This document shows, piece after piece, positions 34,893-43,380 of a stretch of DNA of 58,091 nucleotides (positions are counted from its first letter, which is position 1; each line of letters begins with the position of its first letter). The notes below the pieces were generated by a model, which was not told the origin of the DNA, ran no database searches, and was given only the letters and a program-made list of their open reading frames with translations. The DNA comes from Chitinophagales bacterium (lineage in GTDB: Bacteria > Bacteroidota > Bacteroidia > Chitinophagales > Saprospiraceae), in contig JAKSDI010000077.1 of NCBI GenBank assembly GCA_022360175.1, positions 1-58,091 on the forward strand, read 5' to 3'. A program made the translations under genes and the position numbers.

Positions 34893-36056
34893 ATGAAGTT
34901 TATAGAAGTAACAACTCCACAACACTGGCAGCAATTTCATGCTGTACCCCACATTGTTTACAAAAATGATCCCAACTGGATCGCTCCATTGCAGGGCGAT
35001 GTAGAATCCGTGTTTTCCCCCAAGTTAAATGAAGCTTTTAATAATGGTGAAGCTATTTGTTTTATCCTCCAGGATGATGATGGAAAGTTTATAGGGCGTA
35101 TAGCTGCTTTTATTGACTATGCTCGAAATGAAATTCAAAAATACCCTATTGGAGGAATTGGTTTTTTTGAATGTATCCATCATCAGGAATATGCTTTTGC
35201 CCTTTTTGAAAAAGCTGCCGATTGGTTGAAAACAAAAGGAGCAGAAGTTATTGATGGTCCCATCAATTTTGGTGAACGAGACAAATTCTGGGGTTTATTG
35301 GTAAAGGGGTTCGAAGCTCCTTTTTACCAGGAAAACTATCAACCTAAGTATTATAGAGAATTCTTTGAAAACTGGGGTTTCATTCCCTTTGAACAGATCA
35401 TTACTTTCATGGGGCGTTCTGAAAATATACCAGTTGAACGGATGAAGAGTGTAATGAAGCGAGTAAGGCGTAATCACAAGGTAGAAACTAAAAGCCTGGA
35501 TTATAGTCAGCTACCAAAAACTGCTGATGATTTCTGCGAGGTTTATAATGCTGCTTTTAGCAAATATGGCCATTTTAAACCCATAACCCCATCCCAAATT
35601 ATTAAATTACTTACAGAGGCTAAACCCGTTGCCGACCCCTACATTATGAATATTACCTACTTTGATGGGCAGCCAGCAGGTTTTTGTGCTTTATTACCAG
35701 ATATCAATGAGTTGATTCGTTTTGCCAAGGGGAAACTGACATGGTGGAAACTTCCTGTTTTATTATGGAAGCGGTATAGAACAAAGCAATATGTTGCAAA
35801 AGGTATAGGGTTTGGAATTCACCCGGAATTTCAAAAGAAGGGCGCGTATCCTGCAATTATAGAATATATTGCTAATGAGCGAAATATACAGCGTTATCCC
35901 ATAATGGCACTTACAACTGTTCGGGCACATAATAACGATGTAATTAGTGTATATAAAAAATTAGGAGTCGGGGTTGGGAGAATTCACGTTGCTTATCGAA
36001 AAGCATTAAAAGACGGGGTACCAATTGAACCTTTTAAGTTTACAGAAGCATATTAA
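34893..36056 (+). CDS. GNAT-like N-acetyltransferase-family protein
   Basis: 387 residues, cytoplasmic. The layout is that of the large, two-lobe GNAT-like proteins common in Bacteroidota: an N-terminal lobe with FIGRIAAFIDYARNEIQKY and GGIGFFECIHH, and a C-terminal lobe with GIGFGIHPEFQKKGAYPAII, an acetyl-CoA-loop-like segment, followed by TTVRAHNNDVISVYKKLG. Substrate is unknown. It is a single gene, ending in a hairpin shared with ftsK. Confidence 0.78.
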   Translation: MKFIEVTTPQHWQQFHAVPHIVYKNDPNWIAPLQGDVESVFSPKLNEAFNNGEAICFILQDDDGKFIGRIAAFIDYARNEIQKYPIGGIGFFECIHHQEYAFALFEKAADWLKTKGAEVIDGPINFGERDKFWGLLVKGFEAPFYQENYQPKYYREFFENWGFIPFEQIITFMGRSENIPVERMKSVMKRVRRNHKVETKSLDYSQLPKTADDFCEVYNAAFSKYGHFKPITPSQIIKLLTEAKPVADPYIMNITYFDGQPAGFCALLPDINELIRFAKGKLTWWKLPVLLWKRYRTKQYVAKGIGFGIHPEFQKKGAYPAIIEYIANERNIQRYPIMALTTVRAHNNDVISVYKKLGVGVGRIHVAYRKALKDGVPIEPFKFTEAY

Positions 36057-36110
36057 TACTTGAGCTTAACCAATTAATTTGCCAAGTAGTCTCTGCAATA
36101 CCTAATCAAA

Positions 36111-36155
36111 TATCTCACCCCTTGCTAAAATAAAAATTGAACAAGGGGTGAGATA
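36111..36155. terminator. Bidirectional terminator between GNAT gene and ftsK
   Basis: TATCTCACCCCTTG at 36111-36124 pairs perfectly with CAAGGGGTGAGATA at 36142-36155 around a 17-base A-rich loop, between convergent genes. Confidence 0.75.
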
Positions 36156-36213
36156 TCGTAGTTTATCCATCACTATTTTCAGGGTAAACTTTCTTCAGCA
36201 TTAAAGTCGATAA

Positions 36214-38676
36214 TTAATTCCGATTTCTTAAATCAGTCAAAAATTTATTCAACTCCATTTCATCATAAACTAAAACTTCTCGGGCTTTGCTACCTTCACT
36301 TGGCCCTACAATCCCTAGAGCTTCTAATTGGTCCATAATGCGGCCTGCACGGTTATAGCCTAATTTCAACCGGCGTTGAATCATAGAAGTAGAACCATGT
36401 TGATTTTGTACAATTAAACGAGCGGCATCCTCAAACATTTCATCTAGATCAGCAAATGTAAGGCCTTGTGCTCCTTGGATTTCTTCGTCATCTCCATGAA
36501 ACTCAGGTAATAGATATGGCTCCGGATATCCCCTTTGATTTCCAATAAAATTAACAACATCTTCTACTTCTGGAGTGTCGACAAAAGCTCCTTGAAGACG
36601 TACTACTTCACCATTAACAGAAAGGAGCATATCACCTCGCCCAATCAATTGCTCGGCGCCGCCAGCATCAAGTATGGTGCGAGAATCTACTTTTGATGAC
36701 ACCTTGTAAGCAATCCTTGCAGGGAAGTTGGCTTTAATAACACCTGTAATAATATTTACCGAAGGTCGCTGTGTAGCAATAATTAAGTGAATACCTACAG
36801 CACGTGCCAATTGTGCCAATCGACCAATTGGTAACTCTACCTCTTTACCTGCCGTCATGATCATATCCGCAAACTCATCAATTACCAGTACAATAAATGG
36901 TAAGAAACGATGTCCTTTTAGTGGATTGAGCCTGCGTTGTACAAATTTTTCATTGTACTCTCGAATATTTCTGGCAGAGGCTTTTTTGAGCAAATCATAA
37001 CGCTGATCCATTTCAATGCACAATGAATTCAGCGTGTGGATTACCTTGTTCGTCTCAGTAGTAATAGGTTCATCCTGTGTAGGCAAGTAGGATAAGAAGT
37101 GATGCTCAAGATGGCTATATGGAAATAATTCTACCTTCTTAGGGTCTACCAAAACCAGCTTTACCTGAGAAGGGTGTTTCTTATATAATAAAGACATTAG
37201 AATAGCATTAATACCTACCGACTTACCTTGTCCGGTTGCACCTGCTACTAAGAGGTGAGGCATTTTTGCTAAGTCTACAACAATTACTTCATTTGAAATA
37301 TTTTTGCCAAGAGCAATTGGCAAATCCATTTTAGCATTTGTAAATCGATCAGAATCCAGTACTTCTCGCATGGATACGATTTGCTTCTTCTTATTAGGCA
37401 CTTCAATACCAATAGTTCCTTTTCCAGGAATAGGTGCAATGATACGAATACCCAGTGCAGCAAGGCTCAATGCTATATCATCTTCCAGGTTTTTAATCTT
37501 GGATATTCTAATACCAGGAGCAGGTACTATTTGGAAGAGTGTAACGGTAGGGCCAATCGTTGCTCTAATTTTAGTGATTTCTATTTTATAATTGAGCAAT
37601 GTTTCAATAATCTGATCTTTATTGGCTTCCAGTTCAACCCGGTCTATTTCTACTTTCTGATCAGAGTAATCTTTTAAAATTTCAACAGTAGGAGGCTGAT
37701 AACCAGATAAATCCTGTGTAGGGTCATAGGGTTCACTATGATTATCATCTTCTTCTTGTATTGATAATTTTCGCTCAGGTATAGGAGGAGTACCTGAAGC
37801 CTGAGGGATATCTTGTATTTCCAACTCTCCTTCTCCCGCTTTAAGTGTTGCTTTAGTATCTCTTCCAGCTTCTTTGGGTAACTCTAGAGAAAGCTGTGGT
37901 TCTCCTTCTGGTGAATCAGCTGCACCTCTTTGCCCTGGACGCAAGGTAGCTACGCTAGTAGAGGGGCTTGGAGTACTGCTCTTGCTGCTAGCAGATTTTT
38001 GTTGCCTGGCAGCTTGAGCTTTACGATTTGCTAATTTGCCTGCCAACCAATCATTGACATATTGCTGCGTATCCTTTACTGCATTTTGAGGTGTGATTTC
38101 ATTAAAGTTGGGATTGACATTCCATATAATAGTCCCTAATAAAAGGAATAGCAACAAAATAATCATGCCTGCTACGCCTACAAAGCTGATTAACCAGGCG
38201 CAAACCCCTTCGCCAAATGCACCACCCCAAGGAAACTCTGCATTGCCAGCTACAAATTCTAGAAATACTGAAAAAATGGCCATGAATAATAACCACTGGC
38301 GGAATTGAGGCCAGCGCTTTTTCAGGGGGACTTGCTTTATGAGAGATATCCCCATTGAATATAGTATGGCTACGAAAGTAAAGGAAGGTAAACCAAAACC
38401 CCAGTAAAAGAACATGTTCGAAACGATAGCTCCGAGCCTGCCTAGCCAGTTTTCAATTTCTATATCACTTCTGCCTAGTAATTTCCAGGAGAGATGGAGT
38501 ACATTATTTTGATCAGCTTGCCAGGTAAATATGTAAGATGTAAGAGCTATTAATAAATATATAGCAAAAAATATACAGAGTACACCAATGAGCTTGGGTA
38601 CTCTTTCATCTTTCATACTTAGCAAATTAAGGCTTAACTGTCCAGCCTTCTTTTTTCTCCGCTTCTTTGCAGTCAT
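36214..38676 (-). CDS. ftsK: FtsK/SpoIIIE DNA translocase
   Basis: 820 residues. The N-terminus has about four to five transmembrane segments (residues 25-185), then a Ser/Pro/Gln-rich linker (~200-330), the alpha/beta motor domain with Walker A GATGQGKSVG near residue 478 and Walker B VLVIDEFADM near 597, and a C-terminal gamma winged helix (MIQRRLKLGYNRAGRIMDQL) that reads polarity sequences. It pumps chromosome ends across the closing septum. Monocistronic, with a bidirectional terminator after it. Confidence 0.96.
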   Translation of the reverse strand: MTAKKRRKKKAGQLSLNLLSMKDERVPKLIGVLCIFFAIYLLIALTSYIFTWQADQNNVLHLSWKLLGRSDIEIENWLGRLGAIVSNMFFYWGFGLPSFTFVAILYSMGISLIKQVPLKKRWPQFRQWLLFMAIFSVFLEFVAGNAEFPWGGAFGEGVCAWLISFVGVAGMIILLLFLLLGTIIWNVNPNFNEITPQNAVKDTQQYVNDWLAGKLANRKAQAARQQKSASSKSSTPSPSTSVATLRPGQRGAADSPEGEPQLSLELPKEAGRDTKATLKAGEGELEIQDIPQASGTPPIPERKLSIQEEDDNHSEPYDPTQDLSGYQPPTVEILKDYSDQKVEIDRVELEANKDQIIETLLNYKIEITKIRATIGPTVTLFQIVPAPGIRISKIKNLEDDIALSLAALGIRIIAPIPGKGTIGIEVPNKKKQIVSMREVLDSDRFTNAKMDLPIALGKNISNEVIVVDLAKMPHLLVAGATGQGKSVGINAILMSLLYKKHPSQVKLVLVDPKKVELFPYSHLEHHFLSYLPTQDEPITTETNKVIHTLNSLCIEMDQRYDLLKKASARNIREYNEKFVQRRLNPLKGHRFLPFIVLVIDEFADMIMTAGKEVELPIGRLAQLARAVGIHLIIATQRPSVNIITGVIKANFPARIAYKVSSKVDSRTILDAGGAEQLIGRGDMLLSVNGEVVRLQGAFVDTPEVEDVVNFIGNQRGYPEPYLLPEFHGDDEEIQGAQGLTFADLDEMFEDAARLIVQNQHGSTSMIQRRLKLGYNRAGRIMDQLEALGIVGPSEGSKAREVLVYDEMELNKFLTDLRNRN

Positions 38677-38870
38677 TGAATATGCTTTCTATCGCAAAAA
38701 TAGGTATTAATTGATGTAAAAAAAGGGTTCTTATATCTTTGAACGCCACAAATTATCAACAATTTTTTGGTTTTACCATAATTATAAGGACTAAAAACAA
38801 CAAAGTGTTCTCAATTTAGATAAACCTTACTTGCTCAACTACTAATTTAAATTATCTTGCCGGCAAAAAA

Positions 38871-39116
38871 ATGAAAGCATCTGTAGAGATCAGTATGTAT
38901 CCTTTTTCACCAGATTACGAACCCCCTATTCTCGATTTTATCAATCGGCTTAAACAGTACGAAGATGTCGAAGTTATTGTGAATAGTATGAGTACACAGC
39001 TATTTGGAGAGTACGATACTTTGATGGGTATTTTACAGAAAGAAGTAAAAGAAACTTTTGAAAAGGAAGGTACTACCGTTATGGCAATGAAACTATTACA
39101 TATCTCTAATGAATGA
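38871..39116 (+). CDS. Thiamine-binding-domain (MTH1187/YkoF-type) protein
   Basis: 81 residues, a single ferredoxin-like domain: SVEISMYPFSPDYEPPI at the start, VIVNSMSTQLFGEYDTLM in the middle. Length and motifs match the MTH1187/thiamine-binding-protein family. The related YkoF binds thiamine precursors. It lies 21 bases before a class V aminotransferase gene and is probably cotranscribed with it. Confidence 0.78.
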   Translation: MKASVEISMYPFSPDYEPPILDFINRLKQYEDVEVIVNSMSTQLFGEYDTLMGILQKEVKETFEKEGTTVMAMKLLHISNE

Positions 39117-39137
39117 CTAATTTCCCATCGAATTATT

Positions 39138-40319
39138 ATGACTGAAGCACAAATCCAAGAATACAGACAAGATACACCAGGAGTAGATCATTATATGCAC
39201 TTTAATAATGCAGGTGCAGCATTGATGCCTGCTCCCGTTATTAGCGCTATTCAAAAGCATATAGAACTGGAAGCTGTGAATGGAGGGTATGAAGCAGCAA
39301 GCATTGCTAGAAAACAAATTGATAACTTTTATACTTCTCTGGCTAAACTGATCAATACATCGGCTGATAATATTGCTTTTTCAGGTAGTTCTACGCAAGC
39401 TTATACGGTAGCACTTTCTTCTATCCCTTTTCAGAAAGGAGATGTGATCATCACTACTAATGAAGATTATGTTTCTAATCAGATTGCATTCCTACAGCTG
39501 GAGAAATACAAAGGAATAAAGTTATTGAGGGTACCTGATCGAGAAGAAGGAGGCTTTGATATTGACGCAATGGAAGATTTAGCACGTGTACATCATCCGC
39601 GTTTAATAGCTGTAACGCACATTCCTACTAGTTCAGGATTGATACAGGATGTTGAAGGGGCTGGTAAAATTTGCAAAAAATATGATTGCCTTTATCTGGT
39701 GGATGCATGCCAATCTGTAGGCCAACTAGAGCTAGATGTAGAAGTTTTACAATGCGACTTTTTAACTGCAAGTTTTCGCAAGTTTATGAGAGGCCCTCGA
39801 GGAACAGGTTTCTTATACGCTAGTAACCGGGTGCTTAAAGCGGGGTTTGAGCCCAACTTTATGGATTTACATAGTGCAAGGTGGGAAGCTGAAAATGGAT
39901 ATCGTGCTGTTTCAAATGCTATGAGATTTGAGACATGGGAACGCTCTTATGCTTTAGTGCTGGGAGCTATGGCTGCTACAGATTATGCATTGACAATAGG
40001 TATGGATAAAATCCAGAAAAGAGTAATAGAATTATCTACGCTGTTGCGCAAACAACTGGAAGGAAGAGATCATTTAAAAGTGCTTGATCACGGAGAAAAG
40101 TTAGGTGGTATTGTCACTCTTGGGGTGGATAAATGGAGTGCCGGAAAATTGCAGGCAGCCCTTAGAAGTAAAGGAATAAATGCTTCTATCGTATGGCAGG
40201 GATCTGCTTTGATAAATTTTGCAAATAGAAACCTGGAATGGGCTTTGAGATTATCTCCGCATTACTATAATACTGAAAACGAAATAGAAAAGGTGGTTCG
40301 AGTACTTGATACATTATAG
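39138..40319 (+). CDS. Class V aminotransferase (cysteine desulfurase-like)
   Basis: 393 residues, PLP enzyme. YMHFNNAGAALMPAPV opens the fold, YLVDACQSVGQLELDVE holds the PLP-pyridine aspartate, and FLTASFRKFMRGPRGTGFLY the Schiff-base lysine. It belongs to the class V group with isopenicillin-N epimerase-like and cysteine desulfurase/lyase-like enzymes. The FRKFMRGPRGTG form is that of epimerase/lyase-like members, so a housekeeping NifS/SufS role is unlikely. The substrate is not readable. Confidence 0.85.
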   Translation: MTEAQIQEYRQDTPGVDHYMHFNNAGAALMPAPVISAIQKHIELEAVNGGYEAASIARKQIDNFYTSLAKLINTSADNIAFSGSSTQAYTVALSSIPFQKGDVIITTNEDYVSNQIAFLQLEKYKGIKLLRVPDREEGGFDIDAMEDLARVHHPRLIAVTHIPTSSGLIQDVEGAGKICKKYDCLYLVDACQSVGQLELDVEVLQCDFLTASFRKFMRGPRGTGFLYASNRVLKAGFEPNFMDLHSARWEAENGYRAVSNAMRFETWERSYALVLGAMAATDYALTIGMDKIQKRVIELSTLLRKQLEGRDHLKVLDHGEKLGGIVTLGVDKWSAGKLQAALRSKGINASIVWQGSALINFANRNLEWALRLSPHYYNTENEIEKVVRVLDTL

Positions 40320-40403
40320 TAATCGTGTTTTTTCTGAAATTATTCGCTCAGGATTAAAGGATTTATCGGAGGACAAAAAAAACAAAGAGAAATAATAAAA
40401 TAA

Positions 40404-40469
40404 TTTGTTTGATAAAATATTTTGTTTTAACTTGCAACCAAATATTTGACTTTTGTTTTAATAAATTTG
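40404..40469 (+). promoter_or_regulatory. Putative operator/promoter of the S24 repressor
   Basis: TTTGTTTGATAAAA (40404-40417), TTTTGTTTTAAC (40420-40431) and TTTGTTTTAATAAA (40452-40465) are related repeats; the last overlaps TAAATTTG at 40462-40469, a perfect TAnnTTTG promoter element. Binding there would block the promoter, suggesting autorepression. The ATG is at 40504. Confidence 0.45.
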
Positions 40470-40503
40470 CTGATACAACTTTTAATAGTATAAATCCTGG
40501 ATT

Positions 40504-41241
40504 ATGATCAGAGAAGACAGGCTTGAATTAAATGACCGTTTTATCGCTGTTTTTAAGATGCTGGAAGATCGTGGCGAAATTGTAAAGAATGACCGAAATG
40601 GTAAAGGCATGGGGGACTTTGCTGAACGCATTCTTGGAAATCGAGCTTATGGTCATATCATTCGTGCATTCCTCAATCCTACAGATAAGAGGGTTATTGA
40701 TTATCGCCATGCACGCAAGCTTTGTCAGGAGTATGGGGTAAATGAATCATATATGCTGGATGGCATAGGCGAACCTTTTGGTATTGACATATCCAAGCAG
40801 CCTAGAGAGATTTATATGCAGGGTGGTATTGCTACCGGAAACATATTATTTACCACAACAGAAGCCTTTGCAGGAGCCAGCATTGAGTTGTCTGCCGGTA
40901 AAGAAGATAATTCCTTTTTTAGTATTCCTGGCTTAAGTGGCAATGGATTAGTAGCCTTTCCGATTAATGGTAACAGTATGGAACCTGTTATCATGGATGA
41001 AGATATTGTAGTTTGCCGAGAGATTAATAGTGTATATGAAATTAAAGAAAATAAAATATATGCTGTTAAGAACAATGGTCAATTATGGGTGAAATATGTA
41101 CAACGCATAGGCGATGCCAGAGGAAGAGTAACACACCTGAAGTTGATCTCTGCCAATCATCTTGAGCATGATCCATTTGTTGAAGAAGTGAATGAATATA
41201 CACGTTTATATCAGGTGATACACAGAATTTCTGATCTATAA
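40504..41241 (+). CDS. S24-family (LexA/CI-type) self-cleaving repressor
   Basis: 245 residues. The N-terminal ~90 residues are a helical DNA-binding region (FAERILGNRAYGHIIRAFL, ARKLCQEYGVNESYMLDG) and the C-terminal half is an S24 peptidase domain: FPINGNSMEPVIMDEDIVV with the catalytic Ser, and KIYAVKNNGQLWVKYVQRI with the Lys. Such proteins cleave themselves on RecA activation, releasing target promoters. Repeats in its own promoter and before the next gene hint at the regulon. Confidence 0.85.
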   Translation: MIREDRLELNDRFIAVFKMLEDRGEIVKNDRNGKGMGDFAERILGNRAYGHIIRAFLNPTDKRVIDYRHARKLCQEYGVNESYMLDGIGEPFGIDISKQPREIYMQGGIATGNILFTTTEAFAGASIELSAGKEDNSFFSIPGLSGNGLVAFPINGNSMEPVIMDEDIVVCREINSVYEIKENKIYAVKNNGQLWVKYVQRIGDARGRVTHLKLISANHLEHDPFVEEVNEYTRLYQVIHRISDL

Positions 41242-41301
41242 CTGACGTTTGGCTGTATTGGTCACCTTTCAAAAAAAAATAGTAGAAACAAAATCGTGTT
41301 T

Positions 41302-41315
41302 TTTGTTTTATAAAA
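41302..41315 (+). promoter_or_regulatory. Operator-like repeat before the SRPBCC gene
   Basis: TTTGTTTTATAAAA differs by one base from TTTGTTTGATAAAA at 40404-40417 and lies 11 bases before the GTG start of the SRPBCC gene, in the position of a promoter or operator. Confidence 0.4.
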
Positions 41316-41325
41316 CTGCTTTGAT

Positions 41326-41769
41326 GTGAGCAAAATCCTCAAGACAGTTCAGACAGTGATGCTATCTGTATCGCCTGAACAACTATGGCCTGTATTAACT
41401 CAATCCCAATATTCAAAACAATATATGTTTAATTGTGCCGTGAATTCGGATTGGGAAATAGGCAGCTCTATAACATGGGAGGGAAATTATCAAGGGTATG
41501 AAGCTTTTCAAAAAGGTGAGATATTAGATATACAAGAACCCCAAAAAATTAAATTTACCACATTTGATCCCAACTATGGAATGGAGGATATCCCGGAAAA
41601 TTATATCCATGTAACTTATCTAGTCAGTCCAAAAGGAAATCAGACTGAGTTCACTGTTGTCAATGAGACCTTTGATGGTAATGATGAACGCTCTGCTCAT
41701 ATCAAAGCAGGCTGGGAGAGTGTGCTTGAGAAAATAAAAGAAATAACTGACAAGATGAACAGAAAATAA
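41326..41769 (+). CDS. SRPBCC/START-type ligand-binding protein
   Basis: 147 residues with a GTG start at 41326. The fold is the SRPBCC helix-grip: LSVSPEQLWPVLTQSQYSKQ at the N-terminus, GSSITWEGNYQGYEAFQKGE, and a long C-terminal helix (AGWESVLEKIKEITDKMN), as in the Hsp90-activator homologue (AHSA1) group. Hydrophobic ligand binding is expected; the ligand is unknown. It is 84 bases after the S24 repressor and may be under its control. Confidence 0.82.
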   Translation: MSKILKTVQTVMLSVSPEQLWPVLTQSQYSKQYMFNCAVNSDWEIGSSITWEGNYQGYEAFQKGEILDIQEPQKIKFTTFDPNYGMEDIPENYIHVTYLVSPKGNQTEFTVVNETFDGNDERSAHIKAGWESVLEKIKEITDKMNRK

Positions 41770-41772
41770 AAA

Positions 41773-41800
41773 ACAGATCACGTGTATGTTCGTGATCTGT
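41773..41800 (+). terminator. Hairpin after the SRPBCC gene
   Basis: ACAGATCACG at 41773-41782 pairs perfectly with CGTGATCTGT at 41791-41800, just after the stop codon. Confidence 0.6.
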
Positions 41801-41837
41801 CCTGAATGATTAATATCCTGCTGTTTTTTGATTTGTT

Positions 41838-41867
41838 CTCCCGAGTTGTCAGAATTCGGGAGTTTTT
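41838..41867 (+). terminator. Intrinsic terminator
   Basis: CTCCCGA at 41838-41844 pairs with TCGGGAG at 41856-41862 and is followed by TTTTT, a second stop for the SRPBCC transcript. Confidence 0.7.
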
Positions 41868-41943
41868 ATTTATATCAATAAGTACCAACAGAATGGCACC
41901 TCACTTCCAAATACACAGTACTGAGTAGACAAAATTATAGAAC

Positions 41944-42024
41944 TAACACTACCCACTGAAAACTGGGAACTGCCTACTGAACACTGCTCACTGAAAAACT
42001 GCTTACTGAACACACTGCCCACTG
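41944..42024. repeat. Degenerate CTG-rich short tandem repeats
   Basis: About eleven ACTG cores spaced 6-10 bases apart, in forms such as CCCACTGAAAACTG and TGCCTACTGAACACTG. They lie directly after the stop of the DUF4197 gene. A shorter run of the same type is near 30665-30705. Confidence 0.6.
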
Positions 42025-42028
42025 CTAC

Positions 42029-42775
42029 TTATTTCCCATCTTGTTTTGCAAATACTTTCTTCAATAGAGAAGTAGTACGAGCACTTACATTATTGCGGAT
42101 CTCTATTTCTTTCTTTTCAACCATAGAGAACAGTCCAGAAAGAGCTTCTTTGGTTACATAATCATCCAGATCATTATTAACTGGATCAACAAAAGGAATT
42201 TTGTTGTAAGTATTTACCGCATCCGACCAATAGTCACGGGCATTAAACTTATCAAGTGAAGTAACAATGACAGGATTGAATTCTGCATATAACTTATTAT
42301 AAGTTGCTCTGTTTAAATACCTTGTTGCTGCATCATCATCACCCATTAGGATGTCTAGTGCATCGCGAAAAGTCATTTGCTTGATAGCATTTACAAATAT
42401 GGGCTTGGCCTTTTTTGCCGCATCTTCTGCACCGCGATTGATCTTTTCCAATATCACTTCTTCTACTTTGTTAAAGCCCGGAACGTTTTGAAGCTTATCA
42501 GTCACTTTGCGTGCTTCCGCGGGTAATAATATTTTGTAGGCACTTTTATAATACCCATTTTCCTGAGATAAACGCTGAGCTCCTTCTGAAATACCAAATT
42601 CTAGTGCTTGTTTTAGGCCGGAACCAATTTCTTCAGATGTTAATTCTCCACTAGCTTCTGTTAGGGTGTCAAGGGCAGCTTGTATTTGTTGTGTGGTGCA
42701 TCCTATTGAAAAACTTCCGATGAAAAGGAATAAGATGAAGGTTTTAATGAAGCGGTTTGTGCTTTTAGAATTCAT
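42029..42775 (-). CDS. DUF4197 lipoprotein
   Basis: 248 residues with lipoprotein signal (FILFLFIGSFSIGC). The mature helical protein follows the DUF4197 pattern: LTSEEIGSGLKQALEFGISE, YKSAYKILLPAEARKVTDKL, GAEDAAKKAKPIFVNAIKQM, FRDALDILMGDDDAATRYL and the C-terminal KKEIEIRNN. The family is widespread in Gram-negative envelopes but has no settled role. Monocistronic. Confidence 0.9.
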   Translation of the reverse strand: MNSKSTNRFIKTFILFLFIGSFSIGCTTQQIQAALDTLTEASGELTSEEIGSGLKQALEFGISEGAQRLSQENGYYKSAYKILLPAEARKVTDKLQNVPGFNKVEEVILEKINRGAEDAAKKAKPIFVNAIKQMTFRDALDILMGDDDAATRYLNRATYNKLYAEFNPVIVTSLDKFNARDYWSDAVNTYNKIPFVDPVNNDLDDYVTKEALSGLFSMVEKKEIEIRNNVSARTTSLLKKVFAKQDGK

Positions 42776-42890
42776 GATGATTGTTTTATTTTTTAAGACA
42801 TGTATTGAAGCAATTAGTCACTTCTTAGCTATAACGAAAGAAGAATTACTCTTTTCGTTAGAAGAAAGTTATTTTTTGCTCTACTTCAAG

Positions 42891-43316
42891 CTAAAACATA
42901 GCTTTAAATAGTTGCGCATAAGAAGCATCCATTCCTCCACGTGTTGTCAATAGCCAGGAACTATCGACTCTGCCTCCCAGCGGGGGATGTAGTTTTCTAA
43001 GCCGAACTAAGACACCTTTGACATTATCAAAATGATCTTCAATGCTTTCTGCAATTCTATCTACCAGGGTTTCTAATAGCCGGGCAGGTTCTTTCATTTC
43101 CATTTTACATATCAGGTAAATGGTTTCATAATTTGCAGTGGTAGGTCTTTTGTCTTCTGGATCGAAACCGGCATATAAATCATCTGTTCTTGCTGCCATC
43201 ATGATGTTGACATCGACCAATACATCTAGTACAAATTCGTTGCCTAGTATTTGCTCTTCATCATAATATCCATGATATGCAAAGAAGTGCATGCCTTCTA
43301 AAGCAATTATTGCCAT
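42891..43316 (-). CDS. folB: Dihydroneopterin aldolase
   Basis: 141 residues. IIALEGMHFFAYHGYYDEEQ opens the tunnel fold with the conserved FAYHGYYDEE segment, and VLVRLRKLHPPLGG contains the catalytic Lys. It cleaves dihydroneopterin to 6-hydroxymethyl-dihydropterin and glycolaldehyde in folate synthesis. Cytoplasmic. It is divergent from the acyl-CoA dehydrogenase gene, with 64 bases between. Confidence 0.92.
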   Translation of the reverse strand: MAIIALEGMHFFAYHGYYDEEQILGNEFVLDVLVDVNIMMAARTDDLYAGFDPEDKRPTTANYETIYLICKMEMKEPARLLETLVDRIAESIEDHFDNVKGVLVRLRKLHPPLGGRVDSSWLLTTRGGMDASYAQLFKAMF

Positions 43317-43335
43317 ATTTTGACTGCTTTTTAAC

Positions 43336-43343
43336 TAAATTTG
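43336..43343 (+). promoter_or_regulatory. Promoter -10-type box of the acyl-CoA dehydrogenase gene
   Basis: TAAATTTG matches the Bacteroidota TAnnTTTG consensus exactly, 37 bases before the ATG. The upstream box is not clear. Confidence 0.4.
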
Positions 43344-43380
43344 CGAAAATTAAGAATTTTTAATCCTAACCAATAAAAGT

